A stretch of DNA of 64,000 bases from Ignavibacteriota bacterium (lineage in GTDB: Bacteria > Bacteroidota > Ignavibacteria > UBA10030 > SZUA-254). Under the pieces are notes generated by a model, which was not told the origin of the DNA, did no database searches, and was given only the letters and a program-made list of their open reading frames with translations. The stretch lies in NCBI GenBank assembly GCA_016212665.1, contig JACREZ010000045.1, positions 84,758 to 148,757 of the forward strand. Direction: 5' to 3'. Of the stretch, positions 55,456 through 63,891 are shown piece after piece. The stretch's first letter is position 1. Every line of letters begins with the position of its first letter. A program made the translations under genes and the position numbers.

Positions 55456-56222
55456 ACTTCCATTCCTGCCTTCACAATGGTAGTAAACGCATCCGCCTTC
55501 AAACTCGCTCCGCCAATCAACCCGCCATCAATATCTGACTGAGAAAGTAACTCAGCAGCATTTTTATCATTCATACTTCCGCCATATTGAATGAGTAGTT
55601 TCCCGGCTACAGTCCATGAGTAGAGTTGACCGACTAACTTTCTGATAAATTTATGAACCTGATTTGCCTGCTCGGTTGTTGCTGTCTTTCCGGTTCCGAT
55701 TGCCCAAACAGGTTCATAGGCAATTACAACATTTTCAACCTGCTCTGAAGTCAGTTCCTGCAAGACACCCTTCACTTGTGTTTTGATTATGTCTTCAGTC
55801 ACGCCTGCCTCACGTTCTTCTAACGTTTCGCCGACACAAAGAATCGGAGTAAGTCCATGTTTCAATGCTTGCTTTGCTTTCGCATTGATGAGTTCATTCG
55901 TCTCTTTGAAATATTGTCGTCGTTCCGAATGTCCGAGAATAACGTATTCACATCCTACCGACTTCAACATTTTCGCTGATACTTCCCCCGTGTACGCGCC
56001 TTCTTCATGTTGAGACATATTCTGCGCTCCAAGTTTTATCTGCGAGTCTTTCACCAACGTTGATGCAATGACGAGTGAGGTGAACGGGGGACAGATGAGT
56101 ACGTCAAGTAGTTGAGTAGTTGAGTAGTTGAGTAGTTGAGATTTCAAAGCATCCACAAGTGTTGCTGTTTCGTGGATGTCTTTGTTCATTTTCCAGTTGC
56201 CGGCGATAAGTTTTTTTCTCAT
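55443..56222 (-). CDS. tpiA: Triosephosphate isomerase
   Basis: Interconverts dihydroxyacetone phosphate and glyceraldehyde 3-phosphate. 259 residues. AGNWKMNKD (Lys), ILGHSERRQYF (His), AYEPVWAIGTGKTAT (Glu) and QYGGSMNDKNA are intact. Between residues 28-42 the chain reads SQLLNYSTTQLLDV, an extra stretch encoded by an octamer repeat (56107-56140) before the normal LICPPFTSL strand. The enzyme is expected to be active, since the extension falls in a surface helix/loop. Confidence 0.95.
   Translation of the reverse strand: MRKKLIAGNWKMNKDIHETATLVDALKSQLLNYSTTQLLDVLICPPFTSLVIASTLVKDSQIKLGAQNMSQHEEGAYTGEVSAKMLKSVGCEYVILGHSERRQYFKETNELINAKAKQALKHGLTPILCVGETLEEREAGVTEDIIKTQVKGVLQELTSEQVENVVIAYEPVWAIGTGKTATTEQANQVHKFIRKLVGQLYSWTVAGKLLIQYGGSMNDKNAAELLSQSDIDGGLIGGASLKADAFTTIVKAGMEVGKN
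56107..56140. repeat. Octamer array agtagttg inside tpiA
   Basis: Four tandem copies of agtagttg (56107-56138) plus ag. On the minus strand it encodes QLLNYSTTQLL. Related octamers occur at 52553-52585, 56229-56266 and 56641-56680. Confidence 0.8.
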
Positions 56223-56228
56223 AAGTAA

Positions 56229-56266
56229 ATAAGTAGTTGAGATTGTGAGTAGATGAGTAATTGAGA
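56229..56266. repeat. Degenerate 7/8-bp array upstream of tpiA
   Basis: taagtagttgag, attgtga, gtagatga, gtaattga, gatt fill the 44-bp spacer between the four-helix-bundle stop (56267) and the tpiA start. Confidence 0.55.
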
Positions 56267-56620
56267 TTATCGGATTAAACTTTTCTTCAAACCATCAAGC
56301 ATCGCAATAATTTCATTGACAGTGGAAATTACGTTTTCATAATCTGACTGATTAATAAATTCATTTTCCAGCGCGATATCTGCACAACCGATACATTCAA
56401 ATCCCGAACGGATTGAGTAATCAAGAAATCTTGCAAATTCTTTGTTAGATGAGTTTCCCGCTCCCTCAGAAATATTCAATGCTATGGAATCTCCTGCACG
56501 TTTGAATTGTGCGGTCAATACAAATAGTTCGTCTTTAGGAAATTTCTTTGTTACTGTTCGAACTACTTTTGTAAATTTAAGTGCCTTCTGATAAACTTTT
56601 AAATCTTTTAGTTTGTGCAT
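56267..56620 (-). CDS. Four-helix-bundle protein (23S rRNA IVS-type)
   Basis: 117 residues: LKDLKVYQKALKFTKVV, FPKDELFVLTAQFKRAGDSI, NISEGAGNSSNKEFARFLDY and ECIGCADIALENEFI are the conserved features of the 'four helix bundle/S23 ribosomal' family. These were first found in intervening sequences of 23S rRNA genes and are now known as stand-alone chromosomal genes of unclear role. Inserted between tpiA and gatB, with octamer repeats on both sides. Confidence 0.9.
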   Translation of the reverse strand: MHKLKDLKVYQKALKFTKVVRTVTKKFPKDELFVLTAQFKRAGDSIALNISEGAGNSSNKEFARFLDYSIRSGFECIGCADIALENEFINQSDYENVISTVNEIIAMLDGLKKSLIR

Positions 56621-56640
56621 ATAAATTTCTTTCTCAATAT

Positions 56641-56680
56641 CTTAACTACTTTGTACTCAACTACTCAACTACTTAATTTC
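56641..56680. repeat. Octamer array containing the gatB stop codon
   Basis: On the minus strand: TTAAGTAGTTGAGTAGTTGA and GTACAAAGTAGTTAAG. The gatB stop TGA (56667-56665) lies within the first units, and the last codons (AGT AGT) are repeat-derived. Confidence 0.65.
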
Positions 56681-58146
56681 TTTTTAAGTATCTCGTTCAC
56701 AATAGAAGGATTCGCTTTTCCTCCCATTGCCTTCATGGTCTGCCCGACGAAGAAACCAAGCACCTTCTCATTTCCTGAACGATATTGTTCAACCTGAGTT
56801 TGATTTTTGGCAAGTATTTCTTCGACCACTTTTTCAATCGCTGATGTATCCGAAATTTGGTTCCACCCTTTTTCCTCAACAATTGTTTTGGGTGCTTTAT
56901 CTGAGTTCAGCATTTCCTCAAATATGTCTTTCGCGATTTTTCCACTGATGGTTCCATCATTAATGAGTTGTATCATTGAGGCGAGTCGTTTCGCTGAGAT
57001 TGGAAAATCGTTGATGTTAATTTTTCGTTCACCAACGACGCGGAGGACATCGGTCATCACCCAATTGCTCACTTGCTTCGCTTGTTCATAGTTATTAGTG
57101 AGTGGTGAGTGGTGAGTGGTGAGTTCGTTGAGAACGAATTCAAAATAATCTGCATATCCTTTTTCAGATGTAAGAATATCTGCATCGTATTTTGGCAAAC
57201 CTAAGTCTTGAACGAATCGGTCTCTGCGGGTAGTCGGATGTTCGGGAAGGCTTTGTTGTATTTCATGAATCCATTCTTGATTCACAACAACCGGAACCAA
57301 ATCCGGGTCGGGGAAATACCGGTAATCATGTGATTCCTCTTTCCCGCGCATTGAATAAGCAATGGATTTGTCAGCATCCCACAACAACGTTTCCTGAATT
57401 ATCTTTCCCCCATCTTCAAGAATCCCGATTTGGCGATTAATTTCATATTCAATTGCCCGATCAACATTTCGGAACGAGTTCATGTTTTTTACTTCCACCT
57501 TCGTTCCTAATTTCGTATCCCCTTTTTTTCTGACTGAAACATTTGCATCGCAACGCAAACTTCCTTCTTCCATGATGCCGTCGCAAACACCTAAGTATGT
57601 AACAATCTGTCTAATTTTATAAAGATACAGATATGCTTCTCTTGCAGTACGCATATCCGGTTCACTCACAATTTCCGCGAGCGGTGTTCCGCATCTGTTT
57701 ACATCAATCAGTGTGTCTGCATCCATATCATGAATGGACTTTCCGGCATCTTCTTCCATGTGAATACGAGTCAACCCGATTTTCTTCCTCGAACCATCTT
57801 CCAATTCAATCTCAACAAAACCATTTGAGCAGATTGGCTCTTCAAACTGAGAAATTTGATATCCTTTGGGAAGGTCAGGATAGAAATAATTTTTCCGCGC
57901 AAAAACGGAGTGATGTGCAATCGCACAATTTGTCGCCAATCCCATCTTCATCACAAACTCAACAACTTGCTTGTTGAGAACAGGAAGAACTCCCGGCATT
58001 CCCAGACAAACAGGACAAATGTTGACATTCGGTTCGTGTCCAAACTTTGTACTGCAACTGCAAAATACTTTTGCATTTGTCAGCAATTGTGCGTGAACTT
58101 CGAGACCGATAACGGGTTCGTATACCGAATCATTTTGGAAACTCAT
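56665..58146 (-). CDS. gatB: Aspartyl/glutamyl-tRNA(Asn/Gln) amidotransferase subunit B
   Basis: Amidates misacylated Asp-tRNA(Asn)/Glu-tRNA(Gln) with GatA and GatC. 493 residues, full length. [40 protein letters not shown] (Zn Cys) and [21 protein letters not shown] ([13 protein letters not shown]) are intact, with the C-terminal YqeY-like tail. Around residue 345-355 the insert [10 protein letters not shown] is encoded by a 7-bp repeat. gatA and gatC are not in the window. Confidence 0.95.
   Translation of the reverse strand: MSFQNDSVYEPVIGLEVHAQLLTNAKVFCSCSTKFGHEPNVNICPVCLGMPGVLPVLNKQVVEFVMKMGLATNCAIAHHSVFARKNYFYPDLPKGYQISQFEEPICSNGFVEIELEDGSRKKIGLTRIHMEEDAGKSIHDMDADTLIDVNRCGTPLAEIVSEPDMRTAREAYLYLYKIRQIVTYLGVCDGIMEEGSLRCDANVSVRKKGDTKLGTKVEVKNMNSFRNVDRAIEYEINRQIGILEDGGKIIQETLLWDADKSIAYSMRGKEESHDYRYFPDPDLVPVVVNQEWIHEIQQSLPEHPTTRRDRFVQDLGLPKYDADILTSEKGYADYFEFVLNELTTHHSPLTNNYEQAKQVSNWVMTDVLRVVGERKININDFPISAKRLASMIQLINDGTISGKIAKDIFEEMLNSDKAPKTIVEEKGWNQISDTSAIEKVVEEILAKNQTQVEQYRSGNEKVLGFFVGQTMKAMGGKANPSIVNEILKKKLSS
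57091..57125. repeat. Heptamer array gtgagtg inside gatB
   Basis: gttatta, gtgagtg x3, gtgagtt. On the minus strand it encodes [11 protein letters not shown], between the [11 protein letters not shown] and [11 protein letters not shown] stretches of GatB. Confidence 0.8.
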
Positions 58147-58154
58147 GAAGAATA

Positions 58155-58406
58155 TTATGCCGCAACAGTCTCAAAATGACGGATGGCAAAAACCTCATTT
58201 CGTTGCAATGGTTCAATTTCACTTTCATCCAAACAGATAATTGCAATCGTTTCTCCGATTGCATTGAAAACTTCCAACGAATATCCTCTTTCAGAATCGT
58301 TCAATCCCGGATGTGAATCCACAATTGTAGCGACATCACCCTTCTTAAGATTGTATTCAGGCAAGTCTTTTAGTAAAGCAACTCGAGTGAATAAATCATA
58401 GTTCAT
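58155..58406 (-). CDS. DUF4926-domain protein
   Basis: 83 residues. [20 protein letters not shown] and [20 protein letters not shown] match DUF4926 (SH3-like beta barrel). It lies 8 bp before gatB and 9 bp after a DUF6883 gene on the same strand. DUF4926/DUF6883 pairs occur in many bacteria and resemble toxin-antitoxin or toxin-immunity couples; the roles are not established. Confidence 0.82.
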   Translation of the reverse strand: MNYDLFTRVALLKDLPEYNLKKGDVATIVDSHPGLNDSERGYSLEVFNAIGETIAIICLDESEIEPLQRNEVFAIRHFETVAA

Positions 58407-58415
58407 AGTTATCTT

Positions 58416-58739
58416 TCATTTGTACGGAAATAAGGTAATAAATTTTATCCTGTCAGAAAAACGTTCTTTCATCCAAATAGTTTTCACACGTAAGACTGTT
58501 TGATTTGGTCTATGAAGTTCCCCTACTATTTCATAATAATCACCAAACTTTGTTGCATGAGCAAAAAATGTCTCACTTTTCTTCAGCAACAATCGTAAAT
58601 CATTTTCTAATAATTCCCAATTGTCGAGTGTGTATCCTGCCTTCCCAAGAAATTTTGATTTATCATCTTTTTCCTGAAACTTCAATAAATACCCGGTAAG
58701 TTTTCTCTTATCAATTATCGTATTTTCAGGTAATTGCAT
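58416..58739 (-). CDS. DUF6883-domain protein
   Basis: 107 residues with DUF6883 pattern: TIIDKRKLTGYLLKFQEKDD, KAGYTLDNWELLENDLRLLL and LHRPNQTVLRVKTIWMKE. No signal peptide. First gene of a pair with DUF4926. Possibly toxin or immunity partner; judged by pairing only. Confidence 0.78.
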   Translation of the reverse strand: MQLPENTIIDKRKLTGYLLKFQEKDDKSKFLGKAGYTLDNWELLENDLRLLLKKSETFFAHATKFGDYYEIVGELHRPNQTVLRVKTIWMKERFSDRIKFITLFPYK

Positions 58740-58754
58740 TCCTGTTACTTCGGA

Positions 58755-59147
58755 TTACTTCACAGTAAATTTCAATTCCTTCAACACCGCGCCATCCGAG
58801 GACGTCACTGAAACTGTCCACTCGCCTGATTGTCGTAATGTCTTTTCAGCCCATGTTCTCCACGGACTTCCACCAACACTCAACGTAGTCGAATGTGAGT
58901 AATCACCATTCTTCCACGTAACGGTAATATCACCCGTCCCGCCTGAAAGTTTCAACCACACATATGCTTTTGAATTGAGTTCAAACTCCGTCGCTTCTTC
59001 CGTGAGCATTCTGTCTTGAACATCATTTCCCAATTTTGCTTCTACCACAGTCATGCCTGTACTTCCGTCCTGTTTTGTGAAAGCAGATTGTGATACAAAT
59101 ACAAACAATGCAAGTAACGTTACACTGATAAAGAATAATTTTTTCAT
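58755..59147 (-). CDS. Small exported DUF2914-like protein
   Basis: 130 residues. Signal peptide (about 1-24, ending QSAFT). The mature part is a single beta domain with AYVWLKLSGGTGDITVTW, GGSPWRTWAEKTLRQSGEWT and the terminal KELKFTVK, matching DUF2914-like C-terminal domains. Periplasmic; function unknown. Confidence 0.75.
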   Translation of the reverse strand: MKKLFFISVTLLALFVFVSQSAFTKQDGSTGMTVVEAKLGNDVQDRMLTEEATEFELNSKAYVWLKLSGGTGDITVTWKNGDYSHSTTLSVGGSPWRTWAEKTLRQSGEWTVSVTSSDGAVLKELKFTVK

Positions 59148-59186
59148 AAGATTTCCCTTTGTCTAAAATAATTTTGTTCGTTTGAT

Positions 59187-59729
59187 TTACTTTGAAGTTT
59201 TCTTCAACAATTGTTTCCTGATATTCTGAATTTGCTTCACATGATTCACATCGTGTCCGGCAAACATTTGTGCAATTCGTTCAACAGTTTCCTTACCCCG
59301 TTCCTCATGCATTCCGAATTGCTTCCATTGTTTGGCTGTCAAAGATTTCAATAACCGCACATGGTCGCTTCGCATCACAGAAAACAATCCGAGTTTTTGA
59401 CGGCAATCGGTTTTGTCATATCCGAGGCTTGCCGCCCACTTATTCTCATCGTACGCTTGCAACGGAGAACCGGGTTGCGCCACAGTCATGCGCAAGCGAA
59501 ACGCAAACGCAACCTCCGCATCGCTGAGATGATTGACAATCTGAGCAATTGACCACTTCCCCGGTTGCGGAGGAGTTCTCAACTGCTCGTCAGATAATCC
59601 TGCAATCGCTCGCTTCACTTGTTCAGGTGTTGATTGCAATATTTTCATTACATCTTTACCGATGATATTTGAAAGAATGCGTTTGATGTATTCGTTCTTG
59701 ATATTTTTTATTGATGTTAATGGCTTCAT
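59187..59729 (-). CDS. DinB-family protein
   Basis: 180 residues (ATG 59729; the DinB homology starts at ATG 59648). A DinB four-helix metalloprotein: PGKWSIAQIVNHLSDAEVAF (first His), and AGHDVNHVKQI (two His) give the three His of the metal site. Related to bacillithiol/mycothiol-type transferases and YfiT hydrolases. Substrate unknown. Confidence 0.88.
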   Translation of the reverse strand: MKPLTSIKNIKNEYIKRILSNIIGKDVMKILQSTPEQVKRAIAGLSDEQLRTPPQPGKWSIAQIVNHLSDAEVAFAFRLRMTVAQPGSPLQAYDENKWAASLGYDKTDCRQKLGLFSVMRSDHVRLLKSLTAKQWKQFGMHEERGKETVERIAQMFAGHDVNHVKQIQNIRKQLLKKTSK

Positions 59730-59743
59730 AAAAAAATGTTACT

Positions 59744-59876
59744 GGTTTGTGGTTCGTGGTTTCTGGTGTTTGGTTTCGAGTTATTGTTTACGGAGATGAT
59801 GAAAGTAAATCCTACTACTCACAACTCACCAATTACCACTCACCATTTTTTAATTTTGCATTTTTAATTTTTAATT
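59744..59876. repeat. Several period-7 arrays between dinB-like gene and sucC
   Basis: ggtttgt, ggttcgt, ggtttct, ggtgttt, ggtttcg (59744-59778), then actactc, acaactc, accaatt, accactc, accattt, tttaatt, ttgcatt, tttaatt, tttaatt (59814-59876). Three sequence families follow each other in one register. The sucC stop (59871-59873) falls in the last unit. Confidence 0.8.
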
Positions 59877-61055
59877 GATCGCCGCTGTTACTTTCGCCGC
59901 TGCATCTTGCAAACTTGAAGCAACCGCAAAGTTCAGCCCGGAATTTGCAAGAATTTCACGCGCTTCTTTCGCGTTTGTTCCTTCGAGCCGGACGACAACC
60001 GGAATATTCACCTGAACTTTTTTCGCCGCTTCAATGACGCCGTTTGCAACGCGGTCGCATCGAACAATTCCACCGAAAATATTCACAAGAACCGCTTTTA
60101 CATTCGGGTCAGAAAGAATAATTCTGAAACCGCTGGAAACCGTTTCGACATTCGCGCCGCCGCCGACATCGAGGAAGTTTGCCGGCTCACCGCCAGCAAG
60201 TTTGATGATATCCATCGTTGCCATTGCAAGTCCTGCGCCGTTCACCATGCAACCGACATTTCCATCAAGTTTGATGTAGTTCAAATTCGATTTCGATGCT
60301 TCGATTTCGAGTGGTTCTTCTTCATCAAGGTCACGCATCGCAACAATATCAGGATGACGGTAGAGTGCGTTGTCATCGAAGTTCATCTTCGCATCAAGTG
60401 CAAGCACACGCCCATCTGTTGTAACCACAAGTGGATTGATTTCTGCAAGAGAGGCATCAGTTTCTGTGTATGCCCGGTAGAGCGAGATAAAAAACTTCAC
60501 TGCATTCTTTAATGCTTCACCGCTTAAGCCGAGAGCGAATGCAAGTCGCCGTGCCTGAAACTCCCTGAATCCGATTGCAGGATTGACATACTCCTTCAAA
60601 ATCTTTTCCGGAGTTTCCGCTGCGACTTTTTCAATCTCAACGCCGCCTTCGGTCGAAGCCATCACACAATTTTGTGAACGTGCGCGGTCAAGCGTAATTC
60701 CAACATACAATTCTTTTGCAATCGAAATTCCTTCTTCAACAAGCAAGCGTTTGACAATTCTTCCTTCCGGTCCCGTCTGATGAGTAATCAAATTCATCCC
60801 ATAAATCTTCGATGCATTTTGATACACTTCATCAAGCGACTTCGAGACTTTTACGCCGCCTCCTTTGCCGCGACCGCCAGCATGGATTTGTGCTTTCACC
60901 ACCCAGACTTTTGTATCGGCAACTTCTGTGCTTCCCTGGCACATATCAACACAAACCTTGACAGCTTCCTCCGGCGAGAATGCAACCCGTCCGTTTGGTG
61001 TAGCAACGTTATATTTTCTTAAAATTTCTTTTCCTTGGTATTCATGGATTTTCAT
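59871..61055 (-). CDS. sucC: Succinate-CoA ligase beta subunit
   Basis: Forms succinyl-CoA/succinate with ATP or GTP in the TCA cycle, together with SucD (not in window). 394 residues. [31 protein letters not shown] (ATP grasp), [20 protein letters not shown], and the P-loop region [21 protein letters not shown] are intact. Its stop is inside a 7-bp repeat. Confidence 0.95.
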   Translation of the reverse strand: MKIHEYQGKEILRKYNVATPNGRVAFSPEEAVKVCVDMCQGSTEVADTKVWVVKAQIHAGGRGKGGGVKVSKSLDEVYQNASKIYGMNLITHQTGPEGRIVKRLLVEEGISIAKELYVGITLDRARSQNCVMASTEGGVEIEKVAAETPEKILKEYVNPAIGFREFQARRLAFALGLSGEALKNAVKFFISLYRAYTETDASLAEINPLVVTTDGRVLALDAKMNFDDNALYRHPDIVAMRDLDEEEPLEIEASKSNLNYIKLDGNVGCMVNGAGLAMATMDIIKLAGGEPANFLDVGGGANVETVSSGFRIILSDPNVKAVLVNIFGGIVRCDRVANGVIEAAKKVQVNIPVVVRLEGTNAKEAREILANSGLNFAVASSLQDAAAKVTAAIN

Positions 61056-61082
61056 AGTCTTCGATTTTTTTCCAGTTTTTTC

Positions 61083-61145
61083 GTTTTGAGTTTAGTGTTT
61101 TGGGTTTCAAGTATGTTATTCAAAACTCAAAACCCAAAACTCGAA
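61083..61145. repeat. Nine contiguous heptamers with inverted halves
   Basis: gttttga, gtttagt, gttttgg, gtttcaa, gtatgtt, attcaaa, actcaaa, acccaaa, actcgaa: 63 bp = 9x7. The first four units are the reverse-complement family of the last four, so the transcript can fold into a long hairpin between pruA-type gene stop (61149) and sucC start. A terminator/attenuator role is possible. Confidence 0.85.
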
Positions 61146-61148
61146 TCT

Positions 61149-62705
61149 TTATTTAATTTTGGTTGCTATTGATTTCGCCTGCAAAAACAAAAGCAAATAA
61201 TCTTTCCCGCCTGCTTTCGAGTCCGTTCCGCTCATATTGAAACCGCCGAACGGATGCGCGCCGACCATCGCTCCGGTACATTTGCGATTGAGATACAAGT
61301 TACCGACATGAAACTCGGTTCGCGCCCGTTCAATCTTCTTCTTATTTTTTGAATAGACTGCACCGGTTAAACCATACTCAGTATTGTTTGCAATTTCCAA
61401 AGCGTGGTCAAAGTTCTTCGCTTTAATGACGGCAAGCACAGGACCAAAAATTTCTTCCTGAGAGATTGTTGCTTTCGGATCAACATCGGCAATCACTGTA
61501 GGTCGGATGAAGTATCCGTCTTCCGAAGCACGAACACCGCCACTCACTAACTTGCCCCCTTCTTTCTGTGCAACTTCAATATATCGCATGATGTTTTCCA
61601 TCGCGCCTTTGTTGATGACAGGTCCCATATAATTGCTCAAATCCTTCGCGGCGCCAACAGGAATTTCATCAACTCGTTTTTTGAGCGCAGCAACAAACTT
61701 ATCATAGATTTTTGCATCAACAATTGCACGAGAACACGCCGAGCATTTTTGTCCTTGAAAACCGAACGCCGAGACTGTTACACCCGCAACCGCTTCTTCA
61801 AAGTTTGCTTCGCTGTCAACGATGATAGAATCTTTTCCGCCCATTTCTGCAACAACTCGCTTCAACCAAATCTGTCCGGGCAGAACTTTCGCCGCTTCCG
61901 TGTTGATGTGAATGCCAACTTCCTTTGAGCCGGTGAACGCGATGAATCGCGATTTCGGATGCTTGATAAGTGTATCGCCAACTGCACTGCCGGGCCCAGC
62001 GACAAAGTTTATTACACCTGCAGGCAATCCTGCTTCTTCCATCACTTCCATGAAACGCATTCCGGTTAAGGGCGAATCGCTTGATGGTTTGAGAATGACC
62101 GTGTTGCCTGCAACGACTGCCGCAGTCGTCATACCGGCAAGAATTGCAAATGGAAAATTCCACGGCGGAATGACAATGCCAACACCGAGCGGAATATAGA
62201 CCACTTCATCTTTCTCTCCCGGCAATTGGACAGCCGCTTTTTGGTCGGCATAGCGAAGCATTTCACGACCGTAAAATTCGAGGAAGTCAATCGCTTCTGC
62301 CGTGTCGGCGTCTGCTTCCATCCAGTTCTTCCCAACTTCAAGAATCATTGTTGCGTTAATCTCGAAGCGTCGCTTGCGCATGATGTTTGCCGCTTTGAAA
62401 AGATAGTTTGCACGTCTTGCAGGTGGAACTTTACTCCACTCGGCAAACTTTTTCTCGGCAACATCCAACGCCTTTAATGCATCGTTGGAAGTTCCTTTCT
62501 GAAACACGCCGACTACTTGCTTTGGGTCTGACGGATTGAGTGAATGTAATTTTTCTTTGGCAGTGACTTTCTCACCGCCAATGATATTGGGATATTCCTT
62601 GCCAAATTGTTTTTCGATTTTGGCAATTGCTTGTTCTTGTTTCTTCCGATTCGCCGGCTTCGACCAATCGGTGTAGGGTTCGTTTTTGAATTTAGAAATT
62701 TTCAT
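61149..62705 (-). CDS. pruA: L-glutamate gamma-semialdehyde dehydrogenase (PruA type)
   Basis: Oxidises glutamate 5-semialdehyde to glutamate with NAD+ in proline breakdown. 518 residues. NFPFAILAGMTTAAVVAGNT, catalytic Glu in VAEMGGKDSIIV, and catalytic Cys in GQKCSACSRAIV are intact; the N-terminal segment (NPSDPKQVVGVFQKG) matches the RocA/PruA group. No proline dehydrogenase is in the window. Confidence 0.93.
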   Translation of the reverse strand: MKISKFKNEPYTDWSKPANRKKQEQAIAKIEKQFGKEYPNIIGGEKVTAKEKLHSLNPSDPKQVVGVFQKGTSNDALKALDVAEKKFAEWSKVPPARRANYLFKAANIMRKRRFEINATMILEVGKNWMEADADTAEAIDFLEFYGREMLRYADQKAAVQLPGEKDEVVYIPLGVGIVIPPWNFPFAILAGMTTAAVVAGNTVILKPSSDSPLTGMRFMEVMEEAGLPAGVINFVAGPGSAVGDTLIKHPKSRFIAFTGSKEVGIHINTEAAKVLPGQIWLKRVVAEMGGKDSIIVDSEANFEEAVAGVTVSAFGFQGQKCSACSRAIVDAKIYDKFVAALKKRVDEIPVGAAKDLSNYMGPVINKGAMENIMRYIEVAQKEGGKLVSGGVRASEDGYFIRPTVIADVDPKATISQEEIFGPVLAVIKAKNFDHALEIANNTEYGLTGAVYSKNKKKIERARTEFHVGNLYLNRKCTGAMVGAHPFGGFNMSGTDSKAGGKDYLLLFLQAKSIATKIK

Positions 62706-62707
62706 AA

Positions 62708-62742
62708 GTTTAGTTTCGGGTTTTGGGGTTTCAGGTATTGAA
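62708..62742. repeat. Period-7 array upstream of the pruA-type gene
   Basis: gtttagt, ttcgggt, tttgggg, tttcagg, tattgaa: related to the 61083 array. It fills most of the 43-bp spacer up to the barrel gene stop (62749). Confidence 0.6.
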
Positions 62743-62748
62743 TAATGT

Positions 62749-63888
62749 TCAGAAAATGTTGTAGTTCAATCCAAAAGAGAATGAAACTGAAGAATACTTG
62801 GTTGATATAGGTATAATCACTGAATTATCATTGTAATCAGTTTTAGAACTTTTTGAATAAACTAACGAGGTAGTGAATCGAACGTCATCTTCAAGATAAT
62901 ATATAAAATTTCCAGAAATACTTTGGTCAGTATCTTTCCACCAATAATTATCACCTCCATTTCGGGTAATATTACTTGCTTGACGCTGAAAAGAATAACT
63001 CCCAATGAATTCAAGTTTTTCCGCTAACTCATGGGTGACTGACACATTAATTTCAAGATCAAATTTTCTATGATAATCTTGATTCGGGAGTTCTATTTTC
63101 GCTTTCGCACTTGCATGTGTATATAACGACAACGGATAACCGTATTCACCCCCAATTGTATGAATGTCAACCCAGTCATTTTCAAAGCCTGACCCATAAG
63201 GAGTTTCATACTTGTATTGTCTATGATGGCCACCAAAGGTATAATATATTTTCCACCCGAAAAATCTTGGCTGAATGCTTTCTTTAAATGTTTCCAAGAT
63301 TCGAAAAGAAGAAAAAGCATTCATAGCTGTTTCAGGTATTAATCCTTCTCTTGCTAATTCTTCCACTAAATCACTCACGAAATATTTTTCGTACCGTTCA
63401 TAATTTGTCAGATACTCACGCTTATGGGCTATACGATTCACAAGCGAGAGCATCTGTTCGCGATTGATAAATTTAGTTATTAGTCCATCTTCACATAGAC
63501 GTTCTATTATTCGTAATGCATGAAAAACAATCGTACCATCGCGTAACCTGCCATAGCCAAATCCTAAGATACCTTTAAAAGATACACTATATGATTTATT
63601 AATATTTTGATAATTTGTATCAAGAAAAATCGAACTGATGGAATTTCGTCTATCAGAATATGAGCCACTATAATCTATATAAGTTGAACTAATCAAATAT
63701 AATCCTTCTTCTCTAAAATAATGAGAATATGACCAATCGACTTTAAGATTCCCATGCACATCTTTATCTACATCCTTTCTGCTCCAAACTACTCCAGTAT
63801 CGCTTTCTTCATTCTCAGTATTTGATTCATAATAATTCCCATCAATACGTGTTGATAAGGAATCATAACCAAATGTTGTGTAAACTTT
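62749..63888 (-). pseudogene. Outer-membrane beta-barrel protein, 5'-truncated
   Basis: Open frame of 380 codons, first potential start GTG 63759 but homologous-looking reading continues upstream to a stop at 63889-63891 without any ATG/GTG start or signal peptide (KVYTTFGYDSLSTRIDGNYY...). The rest has many amphipathic strands and a final SFGLNYNIF, typical of outer-membrane barrels. A helical region lies at about residues 75-130 (RIIERLCEDGLITKF). Immediately before it two in-frame stops (TAA TGA) end another frame. It is probably a fragment left by an insertion or rearrangement. Confidence 0.55.
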
Positions 63889-63891
63889 TCA

